A stretch of DNA of 64,000 nucleotides from Hyphococcus sp. (GTDB taxonomy: Bacteria > Pseudomonadota > Alphaproteobacteria > Caulobacterales > Parvularculaceae). Position 1 is the stretch's first letter. Each line of letters starts with the position of its first letter. The stretch is from NCBI GenBank assembly GCA_021776415.1, contig JAJFFY010000007.1, forward strand, positions 62,001 through 126,000. The letters are read 5' to 3'. This document shows positions 8,816 through 17,526 of this stretch, piece after piece. The notes beneath the pieces are model-generated. The model was given only the letters and a program-made list of their open reading frames with translations. It had not been told where the DNA came from and made no database searches. A program made the translations under genes and the position numbers.

Positions 8816-10201
8816 ATGAAAATAAACTTCAAAGTTGAAAATAATCTTAATTGGTGTGTTAACCCTATGAACATGAAGTTTAATGATATCGTAAACGGCG
8901 TTGCCGCTGGGGCAAGCACGCATCAGCTATGGGGAAGTGTCGCCGCGATTGAGCGCGGTGTCATACATATCGCGGGTTTGCGTTCCTTGGCGCGCATTGG
9001 CGATCGTGTGGAGATCTTCGGGCGCATGTCATCGTTTGGTGAGATCATTGCGATCAGAGATGATGTTGTGTTGGCTATGCCGGATTCTTCCATGAACGGA
9101 ATGTCGCCCGGGGATCGAGCCTATCTTCATGCAAGTAAAGAGGTGCGGCCGAGCAATGCATGGGTCGGCAATGTAATGAATTGCGACGGAGTATTTGCAG
9201 ACGGGCGACCGACGCCTCAGGGCGAGCGTGCGATGATGTTAAATCCGCTTGGGCCATCGATAACGGTGCGGCGAGGGTTGGGTGAACGCTTGAATACGCG
9301 GATGGCGCCGTTCGACACCTTTCTACCGATCTGCAAAGGACAGAGGATTGGCCTGTTTGCCGGGTCCGGCGTTGGAAAGTCCATGCTGGTTGGACAATTG
9401 GCCAAGGGCGTGGAGGCCGATATTGTCATCGTTGCGTTAATCGGTGAGCGCAGCCGAGAGGTGCGTGAATTTGTTAAGGAAACACTCGGAGAAGAAGGTC
9501 TCGCGCGCGCGGTAGTTTTTGCATCTACCTGCGAAGAACCGGCGCCGTCAAAAAGGCGATGCGCACTGATGGCGATCACAGCAGCAGAGTATTTTCGAGA
9601 CCAGGGTCTGCATGTCCTTTTGTTGTTTGATTCGATTACCCGGTTTGCGGATGCGCATCGCGAAATTGCGCTTACCGCTGGTGAAACGCCTTCCTTGCGT
9701 GCTTATCCGCCTTCGACATTCCGAGCTATCGCTTCGCTTGCTGAACGCACGGGGCCAGGCTCTCTCGGTACAGGCGATATAACCGCAATTTTCAGCGTGC
9801 TGGTCGCCGGTTCTGATATGGATGAACCGGTTGCCGATATGGTGCGCAGCATTCTTGACGGGCACGTTGTGCTCGACCGGGAAATATCCGAACGCGGTCG
9901 CTTCCCTGCGATCGATGTTCGGCGCAGTGTTTCACGGTCGCTGCCGAAAGCGGCGTCTGACAATGAAAACGCTCTGCTGATCGAAGCAAGGAGGCTGATT
10001 TCGGCTTATGATGATGCGTCTGCGATGATACAAACCGGTTTATATGCGACAGGCTCAGATCCGGTTATCGATCGCGCCATTGATGTTTGGCCGCGACTGG
10101 AAGCCTTTATCTCTGACAAGGCTGAATCGTGTGAGGCAAGTTTTGAAAAATTAAAAACCGCATTAACGCCGCAGCTGTGTGAAAGCGGATCAGATTTGTG
10201 A
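8816..10201 (+). CDS. fliI: Flagellum-specific export ATPase FliI
   Basis: 461 residues; cytoplasmic hexameric ATPase that unfolds and feeds substrates to the export gate. Walker A is GLFAGSGVGKSM (about residues 180-191), Walker B is LLLFDSITR, and EYFRDQG is the export-ATPase family segment. The ATG at 8816 has AAGGA nine bases upstream. The family N-terminus aligns better from the ATGs at 8867 or 8873, which lack a ribosome site but have TTAA-N8-TTAAC just upstream, so the start is not settled. It ends 12 bases inside the convergent DUF1217 gene. No FliJ gene follows it, unlike many species. Confidence 0.95.
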   Translation: MKINFKVENNLNWCVNPMNMKFNDIVNGVAAGASTHQLWGSVAAIERGVIHIAGLRSLARIGDRVEIFGRMSSFGEIIAIRDDVVLAMPDSSMNGMSPGDRAYLHASKEVRPSNAWVGNVMNCDGVFADGRPTPQGERAMMLNPLGPSITVRRGLGERLNTRMAPFDTFLPICKGQRIGLFAGSGVGKSMLVGQLAKGVEADIVIVALIGERSREVREFVKETLGEEGLARAVVFASTCEEPAPSKRRCALMAITAAEYFRDQGLHVLLLFDSITRFADAHREIALTAGETPSLRAYPPSTFRAIASLAERTGPGSLGTGDITAIFSVLVAGSDMDEPVADMVRSILDGHVVLDREISERGRFPAIDVRRSVSRSLPKAASDNENALLIEARRLISAYDDASAMIQTGLYATGSDPVIDRAIDVWPRLEAFISDKAESCEASFEKLKTALTPQLCESGSDL

Positions 10202-11032
10202 AAGCAGCAAATTTTCAATTGCACCGGCGCCGAGGCTAGGGCCCTGGAGGAGCATTAACGCTCCATATCCCGGTGTCGCGGGGCTGGGGCCGCTCTCTAC
10301 TTGCCGCATAAGAAAGAAACGGCGTAGAACTTCGTCGACTACTTCCGGGTCGTCAAACTGAGCTGGGTCTGACGAGCCCAGTATGCTTATAGCCCGATCT
10401 GCAAAAATTTCCTGCTGACGGTCAATACTGAGTTGGGCGACGGATGGCCCAATATTGAGGGCAGTCGCCAGCAATTCTCGCAACGGCTGCTGGCCCATGA
10501 TTTGAAACCAGGCGGTCTTTTCAGTTGTATCCGGGTCCAACAGGGTTGGAATTTCTCGTCTGAAATTCAGTGCGAGGCGCATATCATTGTCGCCTTCCCC
10601 AACCGCGCGATCAAATTCTCGAACTTTAAAACGCGCAATCATATCCTCACGGAAGGATTCAAGCAGAACACTCGAGCCACCCTGGATATTACCATAGCCG
10701 AATGCTTCCGACAGCGCCTTAAACCGTGGCTCGTTAAATCGGTTGGCGAAGGCGTCTGATTTTTCAGTACCTTCGTCGAGGATTTTTTCAATAAAGGCTT
10801 TTTTATTAATCTCATCGCCAAGGCCAAAGGCGCCAAGGGCGACGGTTAGCAATCGGCGATCATTGACGAGGTCTTTTGCAGTCAGAGCTTTGCTGATGTT
10901 TTCGCGAAAATAATCGATATCACGCTTTATAACTGGCGAGCGTTCAAAAACTTCACGTTGACGGGCCTCCGTCCTCTCAAGTACGAGCCAGCCAGGTAGG
11001 CCACCTATCCCAGCCGTCGGCTGAAAGAGCAC
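10190..11032 (-). CDS. DUF1217-type flagellar accessory protein
   Basis: 280 residues, no signal peptide, mostly helical. Segments such as RDIDYFRENISKALTAKDLV and YGNIQGGSS resemble the DUF1217 proteins found in flagellar clusters of Rhizobiales, Rhodobacterales and relatives. A biochemical role is not established to my knowledge. The start touches the flbT stop (shared base 11032), so it is the last gene of the flagellin-regulatory set flaF-flbT. The 3' end overlaps convergent fliI. Confidence 0.75.
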   Translation of the reverse strand: MLFQPTAGIGGLPGWLVLERTEARQREVFERSPVIKRDIDYFRENISKALTAKDLVNDRRLLTVALGAFGLGDEINKKAFIEKILDEGTEKSDAFANRFNEPRFKALSEAFGYGNIQGGSSVLLESFREDMIARFKVREFDRAVGEGDNDMRLALNFRREIPTLLDPDTTEKTAWFQIMGQQPLRELLATALNIGPSVAQLSIDRQQEIFADRAISILGSSDPAQFDDPEVVDEVLRRFFLMRQVESGPSPATPGYGALMLLQGPSLGAGAIENLLLSQI

Positions 11033-11472
11033 TACGCCTCACTTTCGCCAAAATGGCGTAGTTCATTGGCGCGAGCGATGAGGAGTAGTTTTTCCTCGTG
11101 TGGGAAAAGCGACTTTAAGGAGCGCATCACTTGATAGTATGCTTTATTGTTTAAATGTTTTTGCCCTTGATCAACTATATCGCGGCACTCTTTTTCCGGT
11201 AGCGCATCATACAGTGCGCGCAGGCCACCGAGCAGTTCTGTCGCGCCCTTGTCCGGCTCGAGGTCACCTGTCACGATCAGTTGCGCCACATAATAAAGTC
11301 GTTTTACCGGTGTTGTTGCCTCATTGGGATGCAGCGCATCGCGCAACCTTAGCAAATTGGCGTCATGGGATTTGATGCGTAATTTCGCGCGCTTCTCGCC
11401 GTTTTCCAGTACAACGCCGTTCACTAAAAACTTCTCGTGAGGCCGTAGCCGTATGACCAACCCACCAGTCAT
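11032..11472 (-). CDS. flbT: Flagellin biosynthesis repressor FlbT
   Basis: 146 residues. The N-terminus GGLVIRLRPHEKFLVNGVVLEN and the internal LYYVAQLIVTGD are characteristic of FlbT. In Caulobacter, FlbT acts after transcription on flagellin mRNA and holds back flagellin synthesis until the hook is complete. It shares base 11472 with flaF and precedes the DUF1217 gene. Position directly behind the flagellin gene fits this role. Confidence 0.93.
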   Translation of the reverse strand: MTGGLVIRLRPHEKFLVNGVVLENGEKRAKLRIKSHDANLLRLRDALHPNEATTPVKRLYYVAQLIVTGDLEPDKGATELLGGLRALYDALPEKECRDIVDQGQKHLNNKAYYQVMRSLKSLFPHEEKLLLIARANELRHFGESEA

Positions 11473-11855
11473 TAATCAGGAATTTCTGTTGGGGGCTGCG
11501 TACGTAATCCGCGCATGACCATCGTGTTCACCTCAATAAGAATTCCTAATTCACCTTCGCCAGCATAAATTTTAGAGGTATGGTGTCGTGTAAATTCCGC
11601 GAGGTGAAAGAGGTTTGATCGCAACTGAGTAGGTAATTTATTGTTCTCGTTAGCAACTTCAACAGCAAGAATAGACCAGAGCTTCATATTTTTGTTGAGT
11701 GCAGCCGCCCTCTTTGCATGGTAATCTGGAGCGCCAGTGCGTATGTTTGAAAGATCTCGCGTGATGCGGGCAAAGATCTGATATTCCATGCCGCTGTCAC
11801 TGTTTATTGTTTTTGTGGAAGCCTCATAGCCATTTTGTGCGAAAGATGTTGCCAT
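11472..11855 (-). CDS. flaF: Flagellin biosynthesis/secretion regulator FlaF
   Basis: 127 residues. The family pattern is present: an NGYEAS-like N-terminus, ARITRDLSNIRTGAPDYHAKRAAALNKN (two blocks) and a central LWSILAVEVANENNKLP. FlaF is needed for flagellin secretion or expression in alphaproteobacteria and works opposite FlbT. It starts about 80 bases after the flagellin stop; a strong terminator hairpin lies in that gap, so flaF-flbT is probably only partly co-transcribed with flagellin. Confidence 0.9.
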   Translation of the reverse strand: MATSFAQNGYEASTKTINSDSGMEYQIFARITRDLSNIRTGAPDYHAKRAAALNKNMKLWSILAVEVANENNKLPTQLRSNLFHLAEFTRHHTSKIYAGEGELGILIEVNTMVMRGLRTQPPTEIPD

Positions 11856-11902
11856 CGTTACTGCCTTGATCCTTTTGATCTGTCATTTGTGGTTGATGGA
11901 AA

Positions 11903-11928
11903 ACAGGAGCAGGCGAACCTGCTCCTGT
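11903..11928 (-). terminator. Intrinsic terminator behind the flagellin gene
   Basis: Perfect 11-bp stem (arms 11903-11913 and 11918-11928) closed by a four-base loop that reads UUCG on the minus-strand transcript, followed by UUUUCC. It lies 10 bases past the flagellin stop, giving a very stable mRNA 3' end. Confidence 0.85.
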
Positions 11929-11937
11929 ATCAAAAAC

Positions 11938-13092
11938 TTACTGGAATAAGCCCAGGAGAACTTGCGGACGCTGGTTTGCAATCGCAAGGGTCTGGATGCC
12001 GAGCTGTTGTTGCACTTGCAGAGACTGCAAACGCGCGGACGCTTCTTCCATATTGGTGTCGGTTAGCGCGCCGATACCCAGTTTCATTGAGTCCGACAAG
12101 GTCGTGATGAACTCATTTTGAATATCAATGCGTTTTTGAGCGGAACCAAAGGAGGCGGCCGCATCAATGCCGACTTGGATAAAGCCTTCAATTGCGGAAA
12201 GTGCAGACGCTGCACCAGCCGACGTCGTAACATCAATGTTTCCGACAGCCGCGAGGCCGGAAGTGCTTGAATCGTCAACAGATGATCCAAGATCAACAGC
12301 GGCTGTGCCAGAGTTAGTGAATGTAATAGTATCAGCCGCAGCGGAAACGGCGACGTCGGTGATGCTGCTACCGATAACACCGGCCAGGCCGGCGGCAACT
12401 TCATTCACGCCATCACCCGAACGTGCGACATAGTAATACGTGTCTGCGCCATTGGTGACATTGTAGGTTTCACCTTCAATAACGGTGCCGGCAATGACAG
12501 CAGTAGCGGTCGTCGGCGTGGTTGATCCATCGAGCATCGCGGCAGGATCTGTAATCGTGCCTGTGGCCGTTATAGCCGTGCCGCCAGTGACTGAAATGTC
12601 GTCTCTGCTGACTGAGATGTGTGAAGCTGTCACGGTGCCGTCGGCGGCGCGGTCAAGAGACGCCAGGATGCTGACGGAGCCAGTGCCGGAAAGCAGATTC
12701 AATCCGTTAAACTGAGCGGCGCCGACAATGGAATCAATTTGCTCAGAGAGCTGTGTAACATCTGTCTGGATTTTCGCTCTATCAACATTATCTTCTTGAG
12801 CGGCGACAACCAGGTTTTTCATCTCTTGGAGAAGGCTTGTGACTTGTTCGGCCGCGCCTCGAGCAACAGCAACAGTTGAAGCGCCGAGGTTAAGCGAGTC
12901 AGAAATAGCCTCAAAGCTGTCAACGTCTGACTGCATGACGGTTGCAACCGCCCAAATCGAAGCGTTGTCGCGAGCGTTAGAAACACTCTTACCGGTTGAG
13001 ATTTGTTGTTGAACCATGTTAAGGTTCTTGTTGATTTGACGCAAAGTGGTAAGCGCAATCAGTGAACTTTCGTTCGTAAGCAAACTAGACAT
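11938..13092 (-). CDS. Flagellin
   Basis: 384 residues. The N-terminal D0/D1 region (about 1-145) contains the flagellin pattern INKNLNMVQQQISTGKSVSNARDNAS (two blocks) and the C-terminal ~95 residues carry the matching helix ending in IANQRPQVLLGLFQ. The middle ~145 residues are Ala/Thr/Gly/Val-rich and variable, as expected for surface-exposed domains. It is the only flagellin in the window. A good ribosome site (AAAGGAA) precedes the ATG. It is flanked by its regulators flaF/flbT downstream and flgN upstream. No FliS gene is present, consistent with alphaproteobacteria. Confidence 0.95.
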   Translation of the reverse strand: MSSLLTNESSLIALTTLRQINKNLNMVQQQISTGKSVSNARDNASIWAVATVMQSDVDSFEAISDSLNLGASTVAVARGAAEQVTSLLQEMKNLVVAAQEDNVDRAKIQTDVTQLSEQIDSIVGAAQFNGLNLLSGTGSVSILASLDRAADGTVTASHISVSRDDISVTGGTAITATGTITDPAAMLDGSTTPTTATAVIAGTVIEGETYNVTNGADTYYYVARSGDGVNEVAAGLAGVIGSSITDVAVSAAADTITFTNSGTAAVDLGSSVDDSSTSGLAAVGNIDVTTSAGAASALSAIEGFIQVGIDAAASFGSAQKRIDIQNEFITTLSDSMKLGIGALTDTNMEEASARLQSLQVQQQLGIQTLAIANQRPQVLLGLFQ

Positions 13093-13124
13093 TTTCTACG
13101 TTCCTTTACAAAATCGTTTGTGCT

Positions 13125-13151
13125 TTATGCACATGTGCAAATCCCATTTTA
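13125..13151 (-). promoter_or_regulatory. Sigma-28-like promoter upstream of flagellin
   Basis: On the minus strand, TAAA (13148-13151) is followed after exactly 15 bases by GTGCATAA (13125-13132), five of eight matches to the -10 of FliA-type promoters. Predicted transcription would start about 26 bases before the flagellin ATG. No good sigma-54 -24/-12 pair was found here. Tentative. Confidence 0.35.
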
Positions 13152-13262
13152 GGCTTTGCCATATTATTTGGGGCCAGCATCATTCTAACGGTAGTGGAAC
13201 GCATTCTGCCTATCCCACGACAAACACTTCGGGTTGTCATTTATAGTAATACAACCCACGGG

Positions 13263-13278
13263 ATAAATTTTGGTTAAC
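13263..13278 (-). promoter_or_regulatory. Near-consensus CtrA-type box between flgN and flagellin
   Basis: ATAA-N7-TTAAC, one mismatch from TTAA-N7-TTAAC, about 170 bases upstream of the flagellin start and just past the flgN stop. Read as a possible CtrA site only because of the perfect box at 2360; it could be chance. Confidence 0.25.
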
Positions 13279-13283
13279 CGCAA

Positions 13284-13670
13284 TTATGCAATTTTCCGAC
13301 GTGTAATACTGGCGTCTTGTGTGCGTAATTTGTCGCCATCATACGTATACGTTCCAACCATACTGTCGGCAGATTTTATGGCTGTAATACGTGCTTGCGC
13401 CGCCGTTACACCGTATTTTGCCGATTTCAGTAAGGTTTCGTTTTCAATTGCCAATTTCTGTACGCGGTTAATGTCGGCAGCGAATTGTGTGAGGGCGACA
13501 TTGTTGTTCAAGCTTGAAATATGAGCGTCCAACAGCTTCAAATGATATGTTTTTGCGTTGGAAATTTTCGATAATTGCGAATAGGATCCGGAAAGAAGTT
13601 GTTCCTTTTCATACTCTAAAATCTTGGCGAGTTGCAAAATGGTTTCATCAAGCGGCAGTGTCTGTTTCAT
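13284..13670 (-). CDS. flgN: FlgN-like export chaperone for hook-associated proteins
   Basis: 128 residues, helical and coiled-coil throughout, without signal peptide. Length, the regular helix pattern and the C-terminal YTYDGDKL segment resemble FlgN-type chaperones that bind FlgK and FlgL in the cytoplasm and deliver them to FliI/FlhA. Its start lies 23 bases inside the preceding flgJ-like gene, which indicates translational coupling. The name rests on context and general form rather than on a strong motif. Confidence 0.65.
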   Translation of the reverse strand: MKQTLPLDETILQLAKILEYEKEQLLSGSYSQLSKISNAKTYHLKLLDAHISSLNNNVALTQFAADINRVQKLAIENETLLKSAKYGVTAAQARITAIKSADSMVGTYTYDGDKLRTQDASITRRKIA

Positions 13671-13959
13671 TTAAGCCCTCCTTCTTCAGGAGTTGTTCGT
13701 AAATATTTTCGGCGAGTCCGAAGCCACCGTTGTCCACGATCTTGCCTGCGTATTGCTCGAGCAATAATGATGAATAGGCTTCCCCGCCAAAACCGCCTTG
13801 GCTGCTGATTGCTTTTTCCAGGCCGCTATATTTCAACATCTGAGCTATAAAAACAGATTCAAATTCACGCGCCTGCTCAAGAATTTGCGCTTTCCTCTCC
13901 GGAATCGAGGACGCTGTTGGCTTTGCTGTCGGCGCTATTATTAGTTCTGTGTTTACCAT
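13648..13959 (-). CDS. flgJ: Rod-binding protein, FlgJ N-terminal domain only (CheL-like)
   Basis: 103 residues from the ATG at 13959. The rod-binding domain is clear: REFESVFIAQMLKYSG followed by GGEAYSSLLLEQYAGKIVDNGGFGLAENIY (two blocks). It lacks the muramidase domain of enterobacterial FlgJ, as usual in Alphaproteobacteria, where such proteins are often called CheL. It should act as a rod-assembly scaffold in the periplasm. The longer frame upstream of the chosen ATG looks non-coding. Divergent from fliK with 104 bases between starts; overlaps flgN. Confidence 0.85.
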   Translation of the reverse strand: MVNTELIIAPTAKPTASSIPERKAQILEQAREFESVFIAQMLKYSGLEKAISSQGGFGGEAYSSLLLEQYAGKIVDNGGFGLAENIYEQLLKKEGLNETDTAA

Positions 13960-14063
13960 CTCGTGGCCTGTGAGTTGATTAGTTAACAAAATTACACGCA
14001 AAGAGTTAGTAACCAATTTGTGCCATGTTCTGACTAACAAATATTTTACGAGATGACGGGTTC

Positions 14064-15434
14064 ATGGAAGTAGCGTTAAATATCGGCGTCCAGCTGGGTG
14101 GGGTTGTGCGAAAAGAAGCCAACCAGCTGTCCAACGGGGCATTGTTAGGCCGTCAGAATGAGAAATATGAAGGCGCTCCGGGGCAAGACGGAGAGGAGAA
14201 GGATTTTCTCACCGTGATATTGGACCGATCTACGCCAACCAAGGATGAAGCAGTAGGGGGCGCATCTACGCCAGACGATCCAGACTCGTTTCCGCTTAAG
14301 TTGCAATTCGGAAGTCCAACGGCGCTGAAGATTGATAACACCGAAAGTAAATCAGGCGAACCGCAGCCCCAAACTGTCGCCTTCGCTGCAATCCATGATA
14401 ATGGTATTGATCCGCGTGGCCGGCAATCTGGCGCCTCATCGCTGTTGGTGAGTCATGACGCAGAAATTAAATTGCATGGACCGCAACTCCGTACCCCGGC
14501 GTCAGTCGTGCTCGACAGTGCTGATAGTGAAGCGTTGATCATTAGCGATAACGACCAGGTTGAGCTCGCGCCGAGCGTTGGCTTGATAGCAGCAAACCGA
14601 TCCGCAACGGATGACCAACCACAAGCTCGCCGGCCATCTCAGTCTGAGGCCAAGGCGGAGATCGTGGAAGGAACTCAGAGGGTGCTGACGCTAAAAGGTC
14701 CGCCAATTGTGCTCGGTGGACTATCACAATCGATCTTGCCGGATACTGAAAATCCAAAAGCTGAAGAGATTCGCCCAACAGAAAAGCAGACACAACAGCC
14801 CGCTACGTTCAACGATTTACCGCGCGCAACATTGTCACGACAAGCCGCTCTATATTCCTCGGCGTCGACAGGTGATACTGTTACTCAGGTGTTGATTGCC
14901 AATAGTGGTGAGGTGGCCATCAGTGATTTTGACCTCGACATGGCGGTGGATTTCATCTCTGGAAAGCGATTAATCGGTCAAGCGGCTTCGATTCCACAAG
15001 CCTTAACAAGTTCGACAGCGACACCGGCGCCGGTGCCGCTCGTCGGAGCGACGGCGCAGATTATTGCCGCAATTAAAGCAAGTAGGTTCTCCGATACGAT
15101 TGAAATTCGATTGGACCCGCCTGAGCTAGGGCGCGTGAAAATCGAATTCGCTATGGAAACTATGGATTCGGTAAGAGCAATATTGTCCGCAGAACGAGGA
15201 GAGACCCTTGATCATATGCGGAAAAATATTGGCGAACTTGCAGCGCAATTAAAAGACGCTGGTTTTAAATCGATGGAGTTCGAGTTCGCTAAAAATAGCG
15301 AGCATGAATTTTCAACAGGAAGCGCCGCACAGGAAGCACCGGACAAAGATGGTGGCGGTTTGTCGTCTCTAGGGCAGGGAGAGATTGTATATTTATCAAT
15401 ACGATCGGATGCCCAGCTCGATTTGCTTGCATAA
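14064..15434 (+). CDS. fliK: Flagellar hook-length control protein FliK
   Basis: 456 residues. The N-terminal two thirds are low-complexity, polar and poorly conserved. The C-terminal domain (about 345-420) has the FliK pattern, with TIEIRLDPPELGRVKIEF and a following Leu-rich helix with REN/MRKNIGELAAQLKDAGF-like spacing. FliK measures hook length and triggers FlhB to switch export. It starts the short plus-strand pair fliK-flgD, with flgD 33 bases downstream. Confidence 0.9.
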   Translation: MEVALNIGVQLGGVVRKEANQLSNGALLGRQNEKYEGAPGQDGEEKDFLTVILDRSTPTKDEAVGGASTPDDPDSFPLKLQFGSPTALKIDNTESKSGEPQPQTVAFAAIHDNGIDPRGRQSGASSLLVSHDAEIKLHGPQLRTPASVVLDSADSEALIISDNDQVELAPSVGLIAANRSATDDQPQARRPSQSEAKAEIVEGTQRVLTLKGPPIVLGGLSQSILPDTENPKAEEIRPTEKQTQQPATFNDLPRATLSRQAALYSSASTGDTVTQVLIANSGEVAISDFDLDMAVDFISGKRLIGQAASIPQALTSSTATPAPVPLVGATAQIIAAIKASRFSDTIEIRLDPPELGRVKIEFAMETMDSVRAILSAERGETLDHMRKNIGELAAQLKDAGFKSMEFEFAKNSEHEFSTGSAAQEAPDKDGGGLSSLGQGEIVYLSIRSDAQLDLLA

Positions 15435-15466
15435 ATTGGCGTTCTGGCCAGAAGGAGTGAACCAAG

Positions 15467-16171
15467 ATGGAAATCAACGATACCTCGCTAAGTGGTAACA
15501 GTGGGATTCCGCCCGTAACGCGGGAGCCTGAAACCTCAATAGCGTCAGCGGCATCCGATTTTGATACTTTTTTGAAACTTCTGACTGCTCAATTGCGTAA
15601 TCAGGACCCGTTAAGTCCGATAGATTCAACTCAGTTCGTTGAGCAGTTGGCGAGCTTTTCCGCAGTTGAGCAACAAATTGAAACCAACAAGAGGCTAGAG
15701 ACTCTGGCTGAAAATATGGCTGTTTCCGGCCTCGATGGCGCCACTCAGTGGGTCGGAAAGCAGGTCGAAGCAGTTAGTAATGCGGCGCGGTTTCAGGGGG
15801 ATCCGCTGAATTTTGTAATCCCTAAAAGTAATGTTGGCGAGTCAACCGAGATCGTGATCTCTGATGTTGGCGGTAAAGTCGTATACAGTGAGCAGACCGA
15901 TAATCAGAGGCGGCAGTTTTCTTGGAAGGGTGAAGATAATAATGGCGGTGCAGTTCAGAATGGCGACTATGTCATTTCAGTGAATCGCATGACCGACGGC
16001 GAAGTTGTTGAAGTTTCTTCTGCGCTGTCTTTATCGAGAGTTATGGAAGCGCGCTTGGAAGGATCAGACGTGAAGCTGGTCTTGAGCAATGGGGGCCTGA
16101 TTAAGCCCGGTGAAATTACTGCGGTGCTAGAAGATAGCTTGACGCAGGACGCAACGGCCAAAGATTTATAG
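15467..16171 (+). CDS. flgD: Hook-capping protein FlgD
   Basis: 234 residues. The N-terminus has the FlgD core FLKLLTAQLRNQDPLSPID and STQFVEQLASFSAVEQQ. The C-terminal part has the FlgD Ig/tudor-like region with FSWKGEDNNGGAVQNGDY. The protein caps the growing hook and is removed when FlgK arrives. Good ribosome site (AGAAGGAG) before the ATG. It lies behind fliK, which controls the same process. The stop overlaps the end of the convergent fliL-like gene by 6 bases. Confidence 0.95.
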   Translation: MEINDTSLSGNSGIPPVTREPETSIASAASDFDTFLKLLTAQLRNQDPLSPIDSTQFVEQLASFSAVEQQIETNKRLETLAENMAVSGLDGATQWVGKQVEAVSNAARFQGDPLNFVIPKSNVGESTEIVISDVGGKVVYSEQTDNQRRQFSWKGEDNNGGAVQNGDYVISVNRMTDGEVVEVSSALSLSRVMEARLEGSDVKLVLSNGGLIKPGEITAVLEDSLTQDATAKDL

Positions 16172-16762
16172 GTCTTGCCGGGCAAAATTGAGAATCAACA
16201 CGCCAGTAACATCGTCCCCTAATATAGATTGCGCGGAGGCGAAAAGAGCCGCGCGAATATCTTCCATATTGTCCGGTTGTAATAGGTGTTTGTTGAAAGC
16301 GCCCTCATTGGACAAGCGCAAAAGCGAACTCAATATAGCATCGCGAAGTTTTGGCTCTTGCAAATAAACGTTTTCGTTTGCTGATGCGCTTAGCTCCAGA
16401 TTAATGTCTAATGCGACGAGCGACCCGACGCCGTTCTGCCTTATCACAGGAATAATAAATTGCCGGCTGAATTTCATATAGTTTGAATCGTTGCTGTCAC
16501 TAGCGCCGCCGCTACCATGGCCGCCCTTTGTCTCTCCATGCCCTGATGCTGATTCCTTTTTCTTCTTCTTTTTCTTTTTTTCGCTCTTTTGTTTTCCAGC
16601 ATCTTCATCAGCGTCATGCGATACATCGCTAGCTACTTCTATCTCGTGCGAACTTTCTTCCACAGCTGACGTGTCGGCGCCGGGGGATCTGAGTGAAAGA
16701 CCAAGCGCAACACCGCCTGCAACGGCTACGATTTGTAATATGATTGCAATAATTTTTATCAT
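16166..16762 (-). CDS. Second FliL-family protein with poly-lysine linker
   Basis: 198 residues: an N-terminal membrane helix (residues 2-24), an acidic and then lysine-rich linker with eight consecutive Lys, a Gly/His/Ser stretch, and a C-terminal FliL-like periplasmic domain (about 95-198) ending LILNFARQDL. FliL proteins form rings around the stator. This one is distinct from the better FliL at 23.9 kb, so the genome has two. ATGA overlap with flgH upstream places it as last gene of flgF-flgG-flgA-flgH. The Lys tract is encoded by an A/G-only run prone to slippage. Confidence 0.75.
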   Translation of the reverse strand: MIKIIAIILQIVAVAGGVALGLSLRSPGADTSAVEESSHEIEVASDVSHDADEDAGKQKSEKKKKKKKKESASGHGETKGGHGSGGASDSNDSNYMKFSRQFIIPVIRQNGVGSLVALDINLELSASANENVYLQEPKLRDAILSSLLRLSNEGAFNKHLLQPDNMEDIRAALFASAQSILGDDVTGVLILNFARQDL

Positions 16763-17526
16763 GGTTCCTCAGACGGTAATACGGCGTCTAAACTCTTCTG
16801 GCCGTAGCGCGGTTGTTGTATGTCACTGATAACGCCGCGACCGCCATAAATTATACGTGCATCGGCTATTTTTTCGTAGGTAATCGTGTTGCGTCTGGAG
16901 ATATCTTCGGGACGAATAATCCCCGTGACTTGCAATTCACGCAATTCATGGTTCACACGCACTTCCTGGCTTCCTGCAATGAGCATGTGGCCATTGGGAA
17001 GCACTTGAGCCACTGTTGCCGCAACCTGGAGCGTAATTTTTTCTTCACGCTTGATGTTTCCATTGCCACTATTTGAAGACGAGGATGTTGCATCGATCGC
17101 GGGGTCGAGTGTTGCATTATTTGGCAGGACCTCACTCGCAAGACCTGCCAATCCAAAGAAGTTTGGAACGGACAGGCCCTCTGATGCGTCGCGCGTGCGG
17201 TTTGTACGATTTTTTAGCTCCGCCTCTTCGTCAATTTCGATGACGACTGTGAGAATGTCACCGAGCGTACGGGCGCGGCGGTCGCCGAACAAGGATGCCG
17301 GGCCATTATGCCAAAGAGATCCGGCGGATGCCGGCGCTGTCTGTTTTGGCGCTGCACTATGGGCAAGCGCCATGCGGTCAGTAGATACGGGTGGCAGCGG
17401 GTTACGTGGAGCGCCGGGTGGTGACATGCTTGGGGCGGATGCGAGGTAATCCAATCGGCCAATGCTGCATCCTTCCAGCACAAGTATAGCTCCGGAAAGA
17501 GCCAAAAAGGTGCGAATATTTTTCAT
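16759..17526 (-). CDS. flgH: Flagellar L-ring lipoprotein FlgH
   Basis: 255 residues. The signal peptide ends in a lipobox (LEGCSIG, Cys about 20). The conserved SLWHNGPASLFGDRRARTLGDILTV region (two blocks) and the C-terminal GIIRPEDISRRNTI stretch are diagnostic. FlgH forms the outer-membrane bushing around the rod. ATGA overlaps with flgA upstream and the FliL-like gene downstream indicate coupled translation. Confidence 0.95.
   Translation of the reverse strand: MKNIRTFLALSGAILVLEGCSIGRLDYLASAPSMSPPGAPRNPLPPVSTDRMALAHSAAPKQTAPASAGSLWHNGPASLFGDRRARTLGDILTVVIEIDEEAELKNRTNRTRDASEGLSVPNFFGLAGLASEVLPNNATLDPAIDATSSSSNSGNGNIKREEKITLQVAATVAQVLPNGHMLIAGSQEVRVNHELRELQVTGIIRPEDISRRNTITYEKIADARIIYGGRGVISDIQQPRYGQKSLDAVLPSEEP

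Noticed and set aside
13093-13283. Sigma-54 promoter for flagellin
   Set aside because: TGGC elements occur but none has the GG-N10-GC spacing required; the sigma-28-like site fits better.
13960-14063. Sigma-54 promoter between flgJ and fliK
   Set aside because: TGGCAC is present on the minus strand, but the -12 GC is absent at the needed distance.
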